Shown in pieces: positions 42,497 to 52,394 of a DNA stretch of 64,000 bases (position 1 is its first letter; every line of letters starts with the position of its first letter). The stretch is from assembly GCA_021325255.1 (NCBI GenBank), contig JAJPHP010000060.1:68533-132532 (forward strand), in the 5' to 3' direction. Both the position numbers and the translations under genes were made by a program. Source of the DNA: Nitrososphaerota archaeon (GTDB lineage Archaea; Thermoproteota; Nitrososphaeria; Nitrososphaerales; CADDZS01). The notes under the pieces were generated by a model. The model was not told the DNA's origin and did not search any database. It saw nothing but the letters and a program-made list of their open reading frames with translations.

Positions 42497-43306
42497 TTGA
42501 GGCGGAGCCCCTCAGCGATGTTTGGTCTTGTGTGGATCATCATGGCCGTCATCCTTGCGATAGTACCCCAGTATATTGCGCCGTATGACCCTCTTGCAAC
42601 GAATACCGCGATTCGATTACAGGCTCCGAGTCTGGCTCATCTTTTCGGAACGGACGAATTTGGTCGTGACATACTATCCCGGGTAATCTTTGGCACGAGA
42701 ATTTCAATGGAGGTCGGGATTTCGGTCGTGTTAATTGACATGATTCTTGGATTGTTTCTTGGCGCCTTCGCTGGATATTACAGCAAGATAACCGACACCG
42801 TGATAATGCGTTTTGCGGATATTATGCTCGCGTTTCCAGGACTAGTTCTCGCAATACTCCTTATGGCGGCTTTTGGCCCGGGCGTGCCCAACATCATACT
42901 CTCTGTGTCACTTGTCACGTGGCCGGTGTACGCACGAGTAATCAGAGGAGAAACGCTGCGTCTGAAGAGAACTGTCTTTGTCAGGGCATCAAGGGCGATA
43001 GGCATGAATGGCAGGACAGTAATCATGAAACACATTATACCAAATTCCATTGCGCCCGCGGTCGTCGTTGCCACTCTAGGAATCGGCTATGCGGTTTTGG
43101 CTGAAGCGGGAATAAGTTTCCTGGGTCTGGGGGTCATTCCGCCGACGCCGAGCTGGGGCCTGATGATAACTGAAGGACTACAGTACATCCTTTTTGACCC
43201 GTACATCATATTCTTTCCGGGATTGATTTTGTCTATAACGGTGATTGCTTTCAATCTTTTCGGGGATGGCTTGAGGGATGCCCTAGATCCGAGTATGCGA
43301 ATCTAG
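42497..43306 (+). CDS. ABC transporter permease, oligopeptide type (DppC-like)
   Basis: 269 aa from TTG 42497 (MRRSPSAMFGLV). FGTDEFGRDILSRVIFGTRI, FAGYYSKITDTVIMRFADIM, FVRASRAIGMNGRTVIMKHI and EAGISFLGLGVIPPTPSWGL are signatures of the DppC/OppC family. About 19 residues in the same open frame precede the TTG but lack a canonical start. Forms the membrane heterodimer with the preceding permease. Confidence 0.92.
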   Translation: MRRSPSAMFGLVWIIMAVILAIVPQYIAPYDPLATNTAIRLQAPSLAHLFGTDEFGRDILSRVIFGTRISMEVGISVVLIDMILGLFLGAFAGYYSKITDTVIMRFADIMLAFPGLVLAILLMAAFGPGVPNIILSVSLVTWPVYARVIRGETLRLKRTVFVRASRAIGMNGRTVIMKHIIPNSIAPAVVVATLGIGYAVLAEAGISFLGLGVIPPTPSWGLMITEGLQYILFDPYIIFFPGLILSITVIAFNLFGDGLRDALDPSMRI

Positions 43307-43340
43307 TCCAGACTAAATTGGAGAAAGAGAGAGAGAAAAA

Positions 43341-44318
43341 TTGAGTCTGTTACTTGAAGTTTCGGATCTTTCCACCCATTTTGAAACATCCCGTGGGAAT
43401 ATCAAAGCTGTCGACAGAATCTCATTTTCGGTGAGAAAGGGGGAGATTCACGGATTGGTTGGAGAATCGGGATCCGGAAAGTCTGCCACCGCGCTTTCAA
43501 TAATGAGGCTTGTACCCAGTCCTCCTGGCAGAATTGTTTCTGGGCGCGTTGTTTACCAGGGGACTGATCTCCTTAGCTTACCTGAGAAAGAGATGAAGAA
43601 CTACAGGGGAGGAGAGATTGCCATGATATTTCAGGATCCTCTCAGTTCTCTAAATCCCCTGATACGGATTGGAGATCAGATTGCCGAGGTTGCTGTAGCT
43701 CACAAGAATTTGGACAAGAAACAGGCGAGGATGAGTGCCATGAAATTGTTGGAACTGGTTGGAATATCGGACGCTGAGACTAGGGCAAGACAGTATCCCT
43801 TTGAGCTCAGCGGAGGCATGAGGCAGCGCGTGATGATTGCGATCGCCCTTGCAGGCGAACCCAGCCTGCTTATTGCTGATGAACCAACAACCAATTTGGA
43901 CGTAACTATCCAAGCACAGATTTTTGAACTAATGGGAAAGATTAGAAACGAACTGGGCACGTCCATACTACTCATAACCCACAACCTGGGATTGATTGCA
44001 TGGCTTTGCGAAAGAGTGGAAATTATGTACTCGGGGGAGCTTGTCGAGTCTGCCGAAACGGTTGATTTGTTCTCGCACCACTTTCACCCCTACACAGAAG
44101 CGCTGCTCCACGCAGTTCCAGATATTCAAGTCGACTCGGACCGCCTTCTCGCCATTCAAGGAAGCGTTCCAAACCCACTGAACTTACCTTCGGGATGCAG
44201 GTTCCATCCACGTTGTGTCTACGCAAAGGAGATCTGCAAATCTGAGTATCCTGAGCTGCAACATGTCGATCCTGAACATTCTGTTCGCTGTCTCAAGTAC
44301 AAGTACCCAAACTGGTAG
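43341..44318 (+). CDS. ABC transporter ATPase, oligopeptide type (DppD-like)
   Basis: 325 aa from TTG 43341. Walker A GLVGESGSGKSATALSIMRL, Q-loop MIFQDPLSSLNP, signature ELSGGMRQRVMIAIALAG, Walker B LLIADEPTTNLDV, switch His LLITHNLGL. The C-terminal oligo_HPY block carries Cys residues (GCRFHPRCVYAKEIC...CL) that coordinate a 4Fe-4S cluster in this subfamily. Pairs with the DppF-like ATPase. Confidence 0.93.
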   Translation: MSLLLEVSDLSTHFETSRGNIKAVDRISFSVRKGEIHGLVGESGSGKSATALSIMRLVPSPPGRIVSGRVVYQGTDLLSLPEKEMKNYRGGEIAMIFQDPLSSLNPLIRIGDQIAEVAVAHKNLDKKQARMSAMKLLELVGISDAETRARQYPFELSGGMRQRVMIAIALAGEPSLLIADEPTTNLDVTIQAQIFELMGKIRNELGTSILLITHNLGLIAWLCERVEIMYSGELVESAETVDLFSHHFHPYTEALLHAVPDIQVDSDRLLAIQGSVPNPLNLPSGCRFHPRCVYAKEICKSEYPELQHVDPEHSVRCLKYKYPNW

Positions 44319-44330
44319 AGAATTGAACAG

Positions 44331-45332
44331 TTGTATCCTTCGACTTCCAACGCCGAGACTTTGATAGAAGTCAGCGGACTCAAGAAATACTTTCCAGTCA
44401 CCAAGGGATTCATATTTAGAAAGACTATTGGCAACGTCAAGGCGGTGGACGATGTCTCTTTTCGCATCCCCAAGGGACATGCATTCGGTCTAGTCGGCGA
44501 AAGCGGATCTGGAAAGACTACAACGGGCAATCTAGTTGCGGGACTCCTAGATTCTACTTCTGGAACGATAAAGTACAGAGAGGAAATCATAACCAAGGAA
44601 GCTGCAAGAAGAAAGGGCTACAGGAAACGATTCGGCATAGTTTTTCAGGACCCTTATTCTTCGCTAGATCCCAGAATGAAAGTAGTCCAATCAATCGTGG
44701 AACCGTTGAATGTCTACAATCTAGGAAGCAAGAAGGAGCGGCTTGAAAAGGGTCTGAAACTTCTTGAAGTAGTCGGTCTTCCTGCCATGGCAGCCAATAG
44801 GTATCCCCATCAATTTAGCGGTGGGCAAAGACAACGCATCGCAATCGCAAGGGCAATTGCATTATCGCCTGAACTCATCATTGCTGATGAGCCGGTCTCG
44901 GCTCTAGATGTTTCGGAGCAGGCTAGAATTGTAAACCTGTTCAAAGATTTAATCAACGAGTTCGAGCTTTCATACCTTTTCATTTCCCATGACCTGAGCA
45001 TTGTCAAGACCATCTGTCAAGATGTTGCAGTCATGTACCTAGGAAAGATAGTCGAGATAGGAACAGTAAAAGACATCTTTGAAAAGGCTGCGCACCCGTA
45101 CACGATCGGATTATTACGTTCCATTCCGGTGCCCAACCCGGCGACGATGAGGAGTCGAAAATCGGGCGCGGTATTTGGTGAAATCCCCTCCCCACTAAAC
45201 CCGCCAAAGGGATGCAGATTTAACACTCGCTGCCCCTATGCCAAGGATAAGTGCAGGACTGAGGAACCACAAATTGACATGATTACGAATACTCATGGTG
45301 TCGCTTGCCATTTTTGGAATAAATTGAGTTAG
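44331..45332 (+). CDS. ABC transporter ATPase, oligopeptide type (DppF-like)
   Basis: 333 aa from TTG 44331. Walker A GLVGESGSGKTTTGNLVAGL, FGIVFQDPYSSLDPRM, QFSGGQRQRIAIARAIAL, LIIADEPVSALDVSEQA and LFISHDLSIVK, with C-terminal GCRFNTRCPYAKDKC. Closes the importer operon; 12 nt separates it from the previous gene. The gene after it is convergent. Confidence 0.93.
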   Translation: MYPSTSNAETLIEVSGLKKYFPVTKGFIFRKTIGNVKAVDDVSFRIPKGHAFGLVGESGSGKTTTGNLVAGLLDSTSGTIKYREEIITKEAARRKGYRKRFGIVFQDPYSSLDPRMKVVQSIVEPLNVYNLGSKKERLEKGLKLLEVVGLPAMAANRYPHQFSGGQRQRIAIARAIALSPELIIADEPVSALDVSEQARIVNLFKDLINEFELSYLFISHDLSIVKTICQDVAVMYLGKIVEIGTVKDIFEKAAHPYTIGLLRSIPVPNPATMRSRKSGAVFGEIPSPLNPPKGCRFNTRCPYAKDKCRTEEPQIDMITNTHGVACHFWNKLS

Positions 45333-45336
45333 AGAC

Positions 45337-46281
45337 TCACCGAACAGGAGTGATCGCTGGGATGATTTCGTCGACTAGTATCCTGGTCGCTTCAAACTTG
45401 TCCGGACCCAAGGGTGAACTTATCTTTACTCGCTCGAATCCTTCTTTCTCTAACTTCTCAATCGTTTTGATGCAGCCTTCCACGCCAACTGCGCCCAAGG
45501 TGAAGAACTCATCAGGCACGCTCTCCCAACCTTTTTCCGAATAGAGGCATTTCATCTCAGCAATTTTCCCCTCGGTGAATCCATAGGCTTCAAGCTGTAC
45601 CTTCGACAGATGGTCTATGACTGCAGCGATGAAATTTGCAAAATACTTCCTAGCTGCTCCTTCATCTTTGGCCAAACTTGTCAAAATCGTAGCTACAATT
45701 TTATCCTTCTTTAGCGCGTTCCCAGAATCTCTGAATCCTTTGTCTATGTGGCTCAAAGCCATCGTTGCGAATGCTGGCGGCGTCAAGAGGGGCAGGCCAC
45801 CAATGTTCCATTTTCCTATGGCCTGGAGGAGTGCCGGGGACTGACAACCTAAGTAGATCGGGATTTTCTTACTTGGCTTCATCTGAAGCAATTCCGTGTC
45901 CGGTCTAAGAGCGGCACGTAGATAACTGATGGCATCATCAAGTCTCTTGAAGGTACTCGTTTGCGATATTCCTGCCATTTGGAGCATCTTCTTGGCTCCA
46001 GGTCCTATACCTAGGGCTGCTCGGCCTCCCGATAGTGTGTCCAAGGTAACTGAAGCCATCGCAATTTCTTGGACGCTGCTGCTGAATGGATTAACGATCG
46101 ATGGCCCCAGCATCAATCGCGAGGAGAGGATCGAGAGTGCTCCGCAGATGACCCATGAATTATAGTTTAAGATGTCGTGAGTGAACCAGACTGAATTAAG
46201 GCCGCCTTTCTCTGCGTACGAAACCAAAGCCTGCAACTGGCGGAGATCAGCGCCGCTGTCGAAGGATATATCAAAAATCAA
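45337..46281 (-). CDS. Luciferase-like (LLM) F420/flavin-dependent oxidoreductase
   Basis: 314 aa: VSYAEKGGLNSVWFTHDILN, SILSSRLMLGPSIVNPFSSS, ASVTLDTLSGGRAALGIGPG, and a C-terminal EKLEKEGFERVKISSPLG, with the Asp/Glu and Gly-rich pattern of methylenetetrahydromethanopterin reductase relatives. It lies convergent with the importer operon and 52 nt downstream of HyuA on the same strand, so it may be part of the hyuBA transcription unit. Substrate is unknown, but co-location with hydantoinase genes suggests a nitrogen heterocycle. Confidence 0.87.
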   Translation of the reverse strand: MIFDISFDSGADLRQLQALVSYAEKGGLNSVWFTHDILNYNSWVICGALSILSSRLMLGPSIVNPFSSSVQEIAMASVTLDTLSGGRAALGIGPGAKKMLQMAGISQTSTFKRLDDAISYLRAALRPDTELLQMKPSKKIPIYLGCQSPALLQAIGKWNIGGLPLLTPPAFATMALSHIDKGFRDSGNALKKDKIVATILTSLAKDEGAARKYFANFIAAVIDHLSKVQLEAYGFTEGKIAEMKCLYSEKGWESVPDEFFTLGAVGVEGCIKTIEKLEKEGFERVKISSPLGPDKFEATRILVDEIIPAITPVR

Positions 46282-46333
46282 ATCGAATGATGATCTTTCT
46301 TCTCAGGTCTCATTCCTGAAGCGCGACATTTTC

Positions 46334-48403
46334 CTACAACGATCGATTCCTTGAAGCAATGGGAATTACAATGTTCCCATATTTGTCGACTATTCCTTTA
46401 GCTCCTGGTGGAATGTAGAGGGTGTGTGCAGTTTCTTCGACAATTGCTGGACCACCCAACGTGTTATTGGCCAGCAAGAAATTCCGGTCATAAATTGCCG
46501 CTTTTTTCTCAACCCCTCCCACAATTATGTTTCGTTCCTCGAGGACGGCCGAATCTGGTGGTCTCGTGCTGCCTTGCTCAATGGTCTTGATGCCGAGCTT
46601 GTCCTTTCTTCTACCTACAGCGGTGACGTGGTAATTCACTATTTCAACCAGTTCTTCCACGGATCTAGAGGTCGAATAGAGCTTTCTCTTGGTCTCAACA
46701 AAACTATCAATCAGGCTCTTTGTGTCTTTTATCCTTGACGGAACGGGCGTCGGCACCTCCCACTCTTCCAAGTAGTATCTCATGTCCGCAGTGCGAATAA
46801 AGGAAGTGTCTTGTTCCACGAATCCCACATCCTGCAGTACACCAAGGCACTTTCGTTCTTGCTCATTGAATGCAGCTTCTATTTCTTCGGGCGGAGTATT
46901 TTGGACAACTCCTCTTTTCGTAGCCGAACTAATGTATCTATAATCCGAAAGGTTCAACCCGAGGGCACAGAAGAGCGACGGATTCCTAGGTACAATTACT
47001 GACTTTACCTCGAGTTCCATTCCTATTTCGACTGTATGCAGTCCTCCCGCGCCTCCGAAGGATATTATCGAAAAGTCTGAGGGATCAATGCCTCTCTCTA
47101 CGGTCATGGTCATTATCGCATGCATCATATTTGTGTTGACAACTTTCACCGCGTCTTCTGCTATCTTGACCTCTGACTCTCCAAATTTTGCGGCAATCTC
47201 GGAGAGAGCAGTCTTGGAGCGATCTGGATATAACTTCATCTTGCCGCCGAGGAATCGGGATGGATTTAGTCTGTTGAGCACCACATTGCAATCGGTAATC
47301 GTCGGTCTGTTTCCGAATCCGTAGCAAGCCGGCCCCGGATTCGCACCCGCGCTATCAGGTCCTACTTGCAGCGATCCAGTCGGATCAATCCAGATAATTG
47401 ACCCCCCTCCAGCGCCAATTGAATGCACATTTACAAATGGAATTCTGATTGGGTAATGAAGAATCTCTTTCTCCAAGACCGTTTCAATCTCTCCATCTAT
47501 AATCGTCGAGACATCGAAACTTGTTCCGCCCATATCAACGCCAATGAGATTTGGCTCGGACAGCAATTTTGAGTAGTACAAGCTAGCGTTAACGCCCCCA
47601 ACCGGTCCGGACATTATGGTATAGATAGGAAACTTCTTTGCAGAATCAGAACTCATCATCCCACCACTGCATTGCATTATGCTCAAAAGTCCTCGGAAAC
47701 CTCTCGCAGAGAGTCTCGTGGCAAGCGAGGACAGGTATTTGTCCATGATTTCCATGAATGACGTGTTTAGGGCAGTGGTGACCATGCGCTCGAATTCGTG
47801 ATAGATGGGTGCAACTTCGTATGAGAGTGATACATTTCCTCCGAAACCCGCCTCCTTAATGAGCTCCCTTGTTCGAATCTCGTGGTCCGGGTGCATGAAA
47901 GACCACAGATACGTCACTGCAATGCCGGTAAGTTCAGGAACCTTCATCAGGTCCTTGACGTTCGAGATAACGTCCTCATCTTCCAGTTTGCGGTAGACAA
48001 GCCCTGGATAGGCTACCCGTTCGTTGACCTCCCTACGCAAAAACCGTGGAACAATCGGATCAGGCTTATCACCTTGTAGGTCATAGGGAGAGGACCAGTA
48101 AGTCTTTCCCCAATGCTTGTAGGTGCGCTGGATGTCGAGCTGGTCTCCGAATCCCTTTGTCACTAGCAGACCGATCTTCGGCAACTTGCCCTGGAGCATC
48201 GCGTTAATGCCAACTGTGGTGCCGTGCAGAATCATGTCAATTTCTGAAAAGTTGCTAACTATTTGGACCATTGCTTGCTCAAAGCCGAGTGAGAAATCTT
48301 GCGTTGTCGTGGGGACTTTGCTGATTTTCATTTCTCCAGAGCTGGAGTCCCAAAGTACAGCGTCTGTGAAGGTTCCACCAATATCTATTCCAACTACTAT
48401 CAT
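46334..48403 (-). CDS. hyuA: HyuA: hydantoinase/oxoprolinase A subunit
   Basis: 689 aa. VVGIDIGGTFTDAVLWDSSS is the N-terminal ATP-site motif; LIGVDMGGTSFDVSTIIDGE and SFGGAGGLHTVEIGMEL follow; PIYTIMSGPVGGVNASLYYS is conserved. The family performs ATP-dependent hydrolysis or carboxylation (N-methylhydantoinase, 5-oxoprolinase, acetone carboxylase). ATG 48403 lies 10 nt after the HyuB stop on the same strand, so the two form the expected two-subunit enzyme. Which ring is opened cannot be told from sequence; N-methylhydantoin or a related ring would fit the isochorismatase-type amidase nearby. Confidence 0.93.
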   Translation of the reverse strand: MIVVGIDIGGTFTDAVLWDSSSGEMKISKVPTTTQDFSLGFEQAMVQIVSNFSEIDMILHGTTVGINAMLQGKLPKIGLLVTKGFGDQLDIQRTYKHWGKTYWSSPYDLQGDKPDPIVPRFLRREVNERVAYPGLVYRKLEDEDVISNVKDLMKVPELTGIAVTYLWSFMHPDHEIRTRELIKEAGFGGNVSLSYEVAPIYHEFERMVTTALNTSFMEIMDKYLSSLATRLSARGFRGLLSIMQCSGGMMSSDSAKKFPIYTIMSGPVGGVNASLYYSKLLSEPNLIGVDMGGTSFDVSTIIDGEIETVLEKEILHYPIRIPFVNVHSIGAGGGSIIWIDPTGSLQVGPDSAGANPGPACYGFGNRPTITDCNVVLNRLNPSRFLGGKMKLYPDRSKTALSEIAAKFGESEVKIAEDAVKVVNTNMMHAIMTMTVERGIDPSDFSIISFGGAGGLHTVEIGMELEVKSVIVPRNPSLFCALGLNLSDYRYISSATKRGVVQNTPPEEIEAAFNEQERKCLGVLQDVGFVEQDTSFIRTADMRYYLEEWEVPTPVPSRIKDTKSLIDSFVETKRKLYSTSRSVEELVEIVNYHVTAVGRRKDKLGIKTIEQGSTRPPDSAVLEERNIIVGGVEKKAAIYDRNFLLANNTLGGPAIVEETAHTLYIPPGAKGIVDKYGNIVIPIASRNRSL

Positions 48404-48412
48404 AGGAGCTGT

Positions 48413-50314
48413 CTACACCGCAACGGGCAAGGTCTCCCTCGAGATGAGGGGAGCTTCGTGACGATTCTGATCGAAGGAACTACGCATTCTTCTTCTCAAT
48501 TCAGTGGTCGCCGCTTCGTCAATCATGTTCGTTGAATGATTTAGGACAACACCATAGATCTCCTTGACTTGATCGGCTGTAATCAATCCGTTCCTGAAAT
48601 CGTCCTCAACTAGATTAGGATCCCTTTCGAAGGGATTGCCGTATCCCGCGCCGCCCGGGGTGACTAGTTCCACCACATCTCCCTCTTCGACTTCTATACC
48701 CGAGACCTTGCAAGTTTTTGGGGCGAAATGCAGCACTTCGCCGTTCTTCTTGTACACTTTAAGTGAATTGTTACCGGCGGGCCAACCCCCGAAAAGACCC
48801 CATGGTTTCGATAGCCCTCGATCACCATGCAATCCTACGATTGCGTTTCCATGTAATGCTCTAAGACGGAAGCGAACCCCACAGCCCCCGCGGTGTTTTC
48901 CGTGCCCGAAAGAACCGGGCATGAGATTGTATTCCTCGATTACCCAAGGATATTTGTATTCAAACACTTCTGCCGGCACATCCATATCGTTGCCAGTCTC
49001 AGCTATTGTAGCGTGCCAACCATCTTTGTTTTTTCTCGAACCATACCCACCTACTGGAAAATAGTTCCAAACGTAGTATTCTCCATTTAGGGTGTTTACT
49101 CCTCCGCCGTGCATATTGTTACCGCATCCTCCACTTGAGGCGATAATTCTGTCAGGGACAGCCTGGGAAAGAGCTGCCCAAATTGATTGGAGGATCCTTA
49201 TCGCGGTGTCGATATTCCCATCGACGACTGGAGCGGGATACTGGGCGTTCACTATGGTCCCTTCGGGTGCCTTGAGGTGTATCGGCCGATAGAATCCATG
49301 ATTTGGCATCAACTCTGGGTTGGTCGTATGGAGAAAGGCGTTGATTGTTGATGAAGCAGTTACTCCAAAAACAGCGTTGATTGGCCCCTTTGCTTGGGGA
49401 TCGGTTCCGCTGAAATCGCAATAGACGTTGGAATCCTTGATCTTCACTTTGACCATGATTCTGAATTTCCTGTCAGTGAAGCCGTCGCCATCGATGTAAT
49501 CTTCTCCTAGGTATTCCCCCTCGGGGAACTTCTTCAGCTCATGACGAAGGCCGGCCTCTGTATGGTCCATGTAGTCGAGCATCGCAGTTATTACAGAATC
49601 CCGTCCGTACTTATCGGCTAGCTCGACCACGCGTCTTTCGGCGACTCGCATTGCAGCGAAGCCGGCCTCGCAATCGCCCCAGTATTCTCTGGGTGTTCTG
49701 ACATTTGCGAGCAGGAGATTTTTCACGTCGGTATTATCCTTGTCCCCCACTTGATACTTGACAGGCGGGACACGAATTCCTTCAGAGAAAATGGAATCCG
49801 AAACCGGGAAACTTCCTGGGGTCGATCCGCCCACATCTACGAAGTGAGACCTCGTAGCTGCGAACATCAGTATTTCGCCTTTGTAGTACAGTGGTCTCGC
49901 CAGAGTCAGATCCGGAAGGTGATTTCCTCCTCTGAATGGGTCGTTTACTCCCACTGTATCACCGAGTTTGATATTTTCAATCCCAAAATCTCGGATGCAA
50001 GATTCCACGGCAAAGTGCATGGAGGCGAGGTGAACCGGGCAATTAGCCGCCTGAGCTACGAGTCTGGCGTCTGCAGAGAATATCCCGCAGGAGTAGTCCT
50101 TGCCCTCTGTAATAATAGGAGAATAGCCGTTCTTTCTGACTGTCACATCCATCTGTTCGCAAATTGAAAAGATGGCCCTGTAAATCTTGTAAGCGGTTAT
50201 TCTGTCAAGGTTTATCTCAGGTCTTTCGATTTGCGGAATGTGGGTAGATACCCTTCCTAGTGAAACTGGTTCCTCCTGAGTGAATTCCTTCCAGCTCAGA
50301 GACAAGTCTGACAC
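48413..50314 (-). CDS. hyuB: HyuB: hydantoinase/oxoprolinase B subunit
   Basis: 633 aa from GTG 50314. NGYSPIITEGKDYSCGIFSA, HLASMHFAVESCIRDFG, VNDPFRGGNHLPDLTLARPL (with His of the metal site), NVYCDFSGTDPQAKGPINAV and EYNLMPGSFGHGKHRGGCGV are family signatures. Promoter: CTTTATATG near 50362 on the minus strand gives a leader of about 20-30 nt. Partner of HyuA. Confidence 0.93.
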   Translation of the reverse strand: MSDLSLSWKEFTQEEPVSLGRVSTHIPQIERPEINLDRITAYKIYRAIFSICEQMDVTVRKNGYSPIITEGKDYSCGIFSADARLVAQAANCPVHLASMHFAVESCIRDFGIENIKLGDTVGVNDPFRGGNHLPDLTLARPLYYKGEILMFAATRSHFVDVGGSTPGSFPVSDSIFSEGIRVPPVKYQVGDKDNTDVKNLLLANVRTPREYWGDCEAGFAAMRVAERRVVELADKYGRDSVITAMLDYMDHTEAGLRHELKKFPEGEYLGEDYIDGDGFTDRKFRIMVKVKIKDSNVYCDFSGTDPQAKGPINAVFGVTASSTINAFLHTTNPELMPNHGFYRPIHLKAPEGTIVNAQYPAPVVDGNIDTAIRILQSIWAALSQAVPDRIIASSGGCGNNMHGGGVNTLNGEYYVWNYFPVGGYGSRKNKDGWHATIAETGNDMDVPAEVFEYKYPWVIEEYNLMPGSFGHGKHRGGCGVRFRLRALHGNAIVGLHGDRGLSKPWGLFGGWPAGNNSLKVYKKNGEVLHFAPKTCKVSGIEVEEGDVVELVTPGGAGYGNPFERDPNLVEDDFRNGLITADQVKEIYGVVLNHSTNMIDEAATTELRRRMRSSFDQNRHEAPLISRETLPVAV

Positions 50315-50517
50315 ACTTCTTCCTGAATTTTGATCGTATTGCGATTATTGTCTTTCATATAAAGACTACCCGCGAGTTTCATTTCTCAGACAGCTAATTC
50401 TATCTGGCAACTTGTCTCGATCCCTAAAATCAGCTATACAAGACATTTTATTGGAAGAGCGGAGCATCTGAAAATTTCTAAATGATTAAATAAGAATGAT
50501 TGTAGCCGCCCTTATCC

Positions 50518-51375
50518 ATGTTCGAAGCTATTCTTCTCGGAACTGGAGACGGAAAGGCGGATCCCAAACGATTTGCTCCAAGCAATGTGGTCTTCGTGAA
50601 CGACAATCCCGTGCTGGTTGATGCTGGACCCGGTGTCAATTATCAGCTTAGAAAAGCTGGGTTACGTCCAGGAGAGATCAAACAATTGTTCCTGACGCAT
50701 TTTCACGCAGATCATTTCTATGGCTACCCTTGGCTACTGTACGAGCCCATTGTTGCGGAGACAGATTTTGAACGTGGTGTGCTAAAGTTCTACGGGCCGC
50801 CAGGGGCGAGAAGAAAGCTTAGAGCACTCAACGATGCATTTGAGCCGGGAATAGATATCGCGGCAATCGCTGGTTATGGAACCATAGAGAAATACTTTGA
50901 ACCAGAAGTGACTGAAATCTATAATGGTTGGACTCTCGATCTGGAGGCAGGTTGCAAGGTAAGAGCTTGTCTCGGCGATCACGGAGAGTGCAAGCTTCCA
51001 TGTTTTTGTTTTCGATTTGAAACCGGCTCAAAATCTATAGTCTTCACCGGTGATACTGTGGGTTGTGAAAACTTGATAGAACTAGCCCGGGGTGCCGATG
51101 TCTTGGTTCATGAATGCAATTTTCCTGAGGAAGAGGTTGCAACCCGGCGTAAGCTCGGATTCGCCTGGTGGATTCATTCAACACCGACAATGGCTGGAAA
51201 ACTTGCGAAAGCAGCTGGAGTCAAGAAGCTTGTCCTGAATCACTTTGTCGGATGGAACGATTTCACTCCAAACAAAGATCCTTATGATTGGGAGAAGATC
51301 GCCCCGCCGAGGGTAAAGGAGAACTTCGATGGTGAACTGATTCTGGGAGAGGATCTGATGAAAATTGAAATTTGA
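50518..51375 (+). CDS. Metallo-beta-lactamase fold hydrolase, paralogue 2
   Basis: 285 aa, the close paralogue of the gene at 34006-34872. All zinc ligands are present: THFHADH, DHGECKLPCF, FTGDTVGCENL, LNHFVGW. The two differ mainly in the substrate-lid region (about residues 70-130). ATG 50518 lies about 30 nt below GATTAAATAAG (leaderless). It is tail to tail with a third MBL gene, separated by two bases. Confidence 0.88.
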   Translation: MFEAILLGTGDGKADPKRFAPSNVVFVNDNPVLVDAGPGVNYQLRKAGLRPGEIKQLFLTHFHADHFYGYPWLLYEPIVAETDFERGVLKFYGPPGARRKLRALNDAFEPGIDIAAIAGYGTIEKYFEPEVTEIYNGWTLDLEAGCKVRACLGDHGECKLPCFCFRFETGSKSIVFTGDTVGCENLIELARGADVLVHECNFPEEEVATRRKLGFAWWIHSTPTMAGKLAKAAGVKKLVLNHFVGWNDFTPNKDPYDWEKIAPPRVKENFDGELILGEDLMKIEI

Positions 51376-51377
51376 GG

Positions 51378-52259
51378 TCAAATCTCCACTTGGTCAAGGT
51401 CCTTCGCCAAGAAAAACTCGCCATCGTAATTCATCTTGACTACTTTGCGAAACTCATCTAGGACGTTTGGGTCTTCTGCCTCGGGGCCAAAATGCAGCAG
51501 AACGAGTTTCTTTACGTTTGCATCCGTCGCTGTCTTGGCGACTGTCGTTGGGCTCGAATGAATATTCTGCATGTGCATCCCGCTTCTCTTAATGTCTAGT
51601 TTGGTGCATTCGTGTACCAACAGGTCAGCCCCTCGGCTTAGATCAATTAGTTCCTTTGATGGTGCAGCATCACCAGAGATAACTATGATTCTGCGATCTG
51701 ATTCGATGCGATACGCCAGAGATTCGAGGTAAGGCTGTACGTGCTGAGTTCTTGCAGCGGTAATTTTGAAAGATTGTCCCATGTCGATCGTATCACCATA
51801 GGCGATCTCCCTCACAGTTGGCTTCGGGCTAGGAAGAGACTCTATTCCAAGGGCTCTGTAGAATCTTCTGCCCGCCCCTCTGATTCGAGACCTGATATCT
51901 CCTGCGTACACGCCATCATCTCCGAAGAGGAGATCTGAAATACGACGTGTTCCTTTCGGACCATAGACTCTAAGCTTGCGTGGTAGCGGATGACTGGTGG
52001 AGAGGTTGAACATCCCCCACTCCCATCTGCACATGACAAACAAGGGCAGATCCGAGATATGATCGTAGTGATGGTGAGTAATGAAAAGTGATGAAATTGT
52101 TCCCAGGTCGATGCCCAAAGATACTAGTCTCTTTGTCACCCCTGGTCCGCAATCGAATAGGAAACTGCCGGAAGGCCCTGATACTAGTATTCCGGTACCA
52201 TCACGACCAGATCTTCTAGGCACAGGAGCCGATGCAGTACCAAGGATGATCACTTTCAA
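51378..52259 (-). CDS. Metallo-beta-lactamase fold hydrolase (third, divergent)
   Basis: About 293 aa from TTG 52259 (LKVIILGTASAPVPRRSGRD); the upstream frame to 52433 is rejected as low-complexity. ITHHHYDHISDLPLF supplies HxHxDH; IVISGDAAPSKELIDLSRGA, LLVHECTKLD and LVLLHFGPEA complete the zinc site. It resembles the RNase Z/phosphodiesterase-like branch. LVHEC and the position of the Asp are shared with the two paralogues, but overall identity is low. Confidence 0.85.
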   Translation of the reverse strand: MKVIILGTASAPVPRRSGRDGTGILVSGPSGSFLFDCGPGVTKRLVSLGIDLGTISSLFITHHHYDHISDLPLFVMCRWEWGMFNLSTSHPLPRKLRVYGPKGTRRISDLLFGDDGVYAGDIRSRIRGAGRRFYRALGIESLPSPKPTVREIAYGDTIDMGQSFKITAARTQHVQPYLESLAYRIESDRRIIVISGDAAPSKELIDLSRGADLLVHECTKLDIKRSGMHMQNIHSSPTTVAKTATDANVKKLVLLHFGPEAEDPNVLDEFRKVVKMNYDGEFFLAKDLDQVEI

Positions 52260-52394
52260 TTTATGCTTACATTTCCTAGTGTGCGATCTCAAACTGTGTA
52301 AATGCCCATAACGGACTGGTTTGTCCACAGTGATGTCGCTTGCGCTTGTGTTCCCGTTTCTGACTACTTTTAAACAGAATTGGGCATATTGTGA

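Noticed and set aside
48413..50167. Plus-strand frames opposite HyuB
   Set aside because: Antisense shadows of a long conserved gene.
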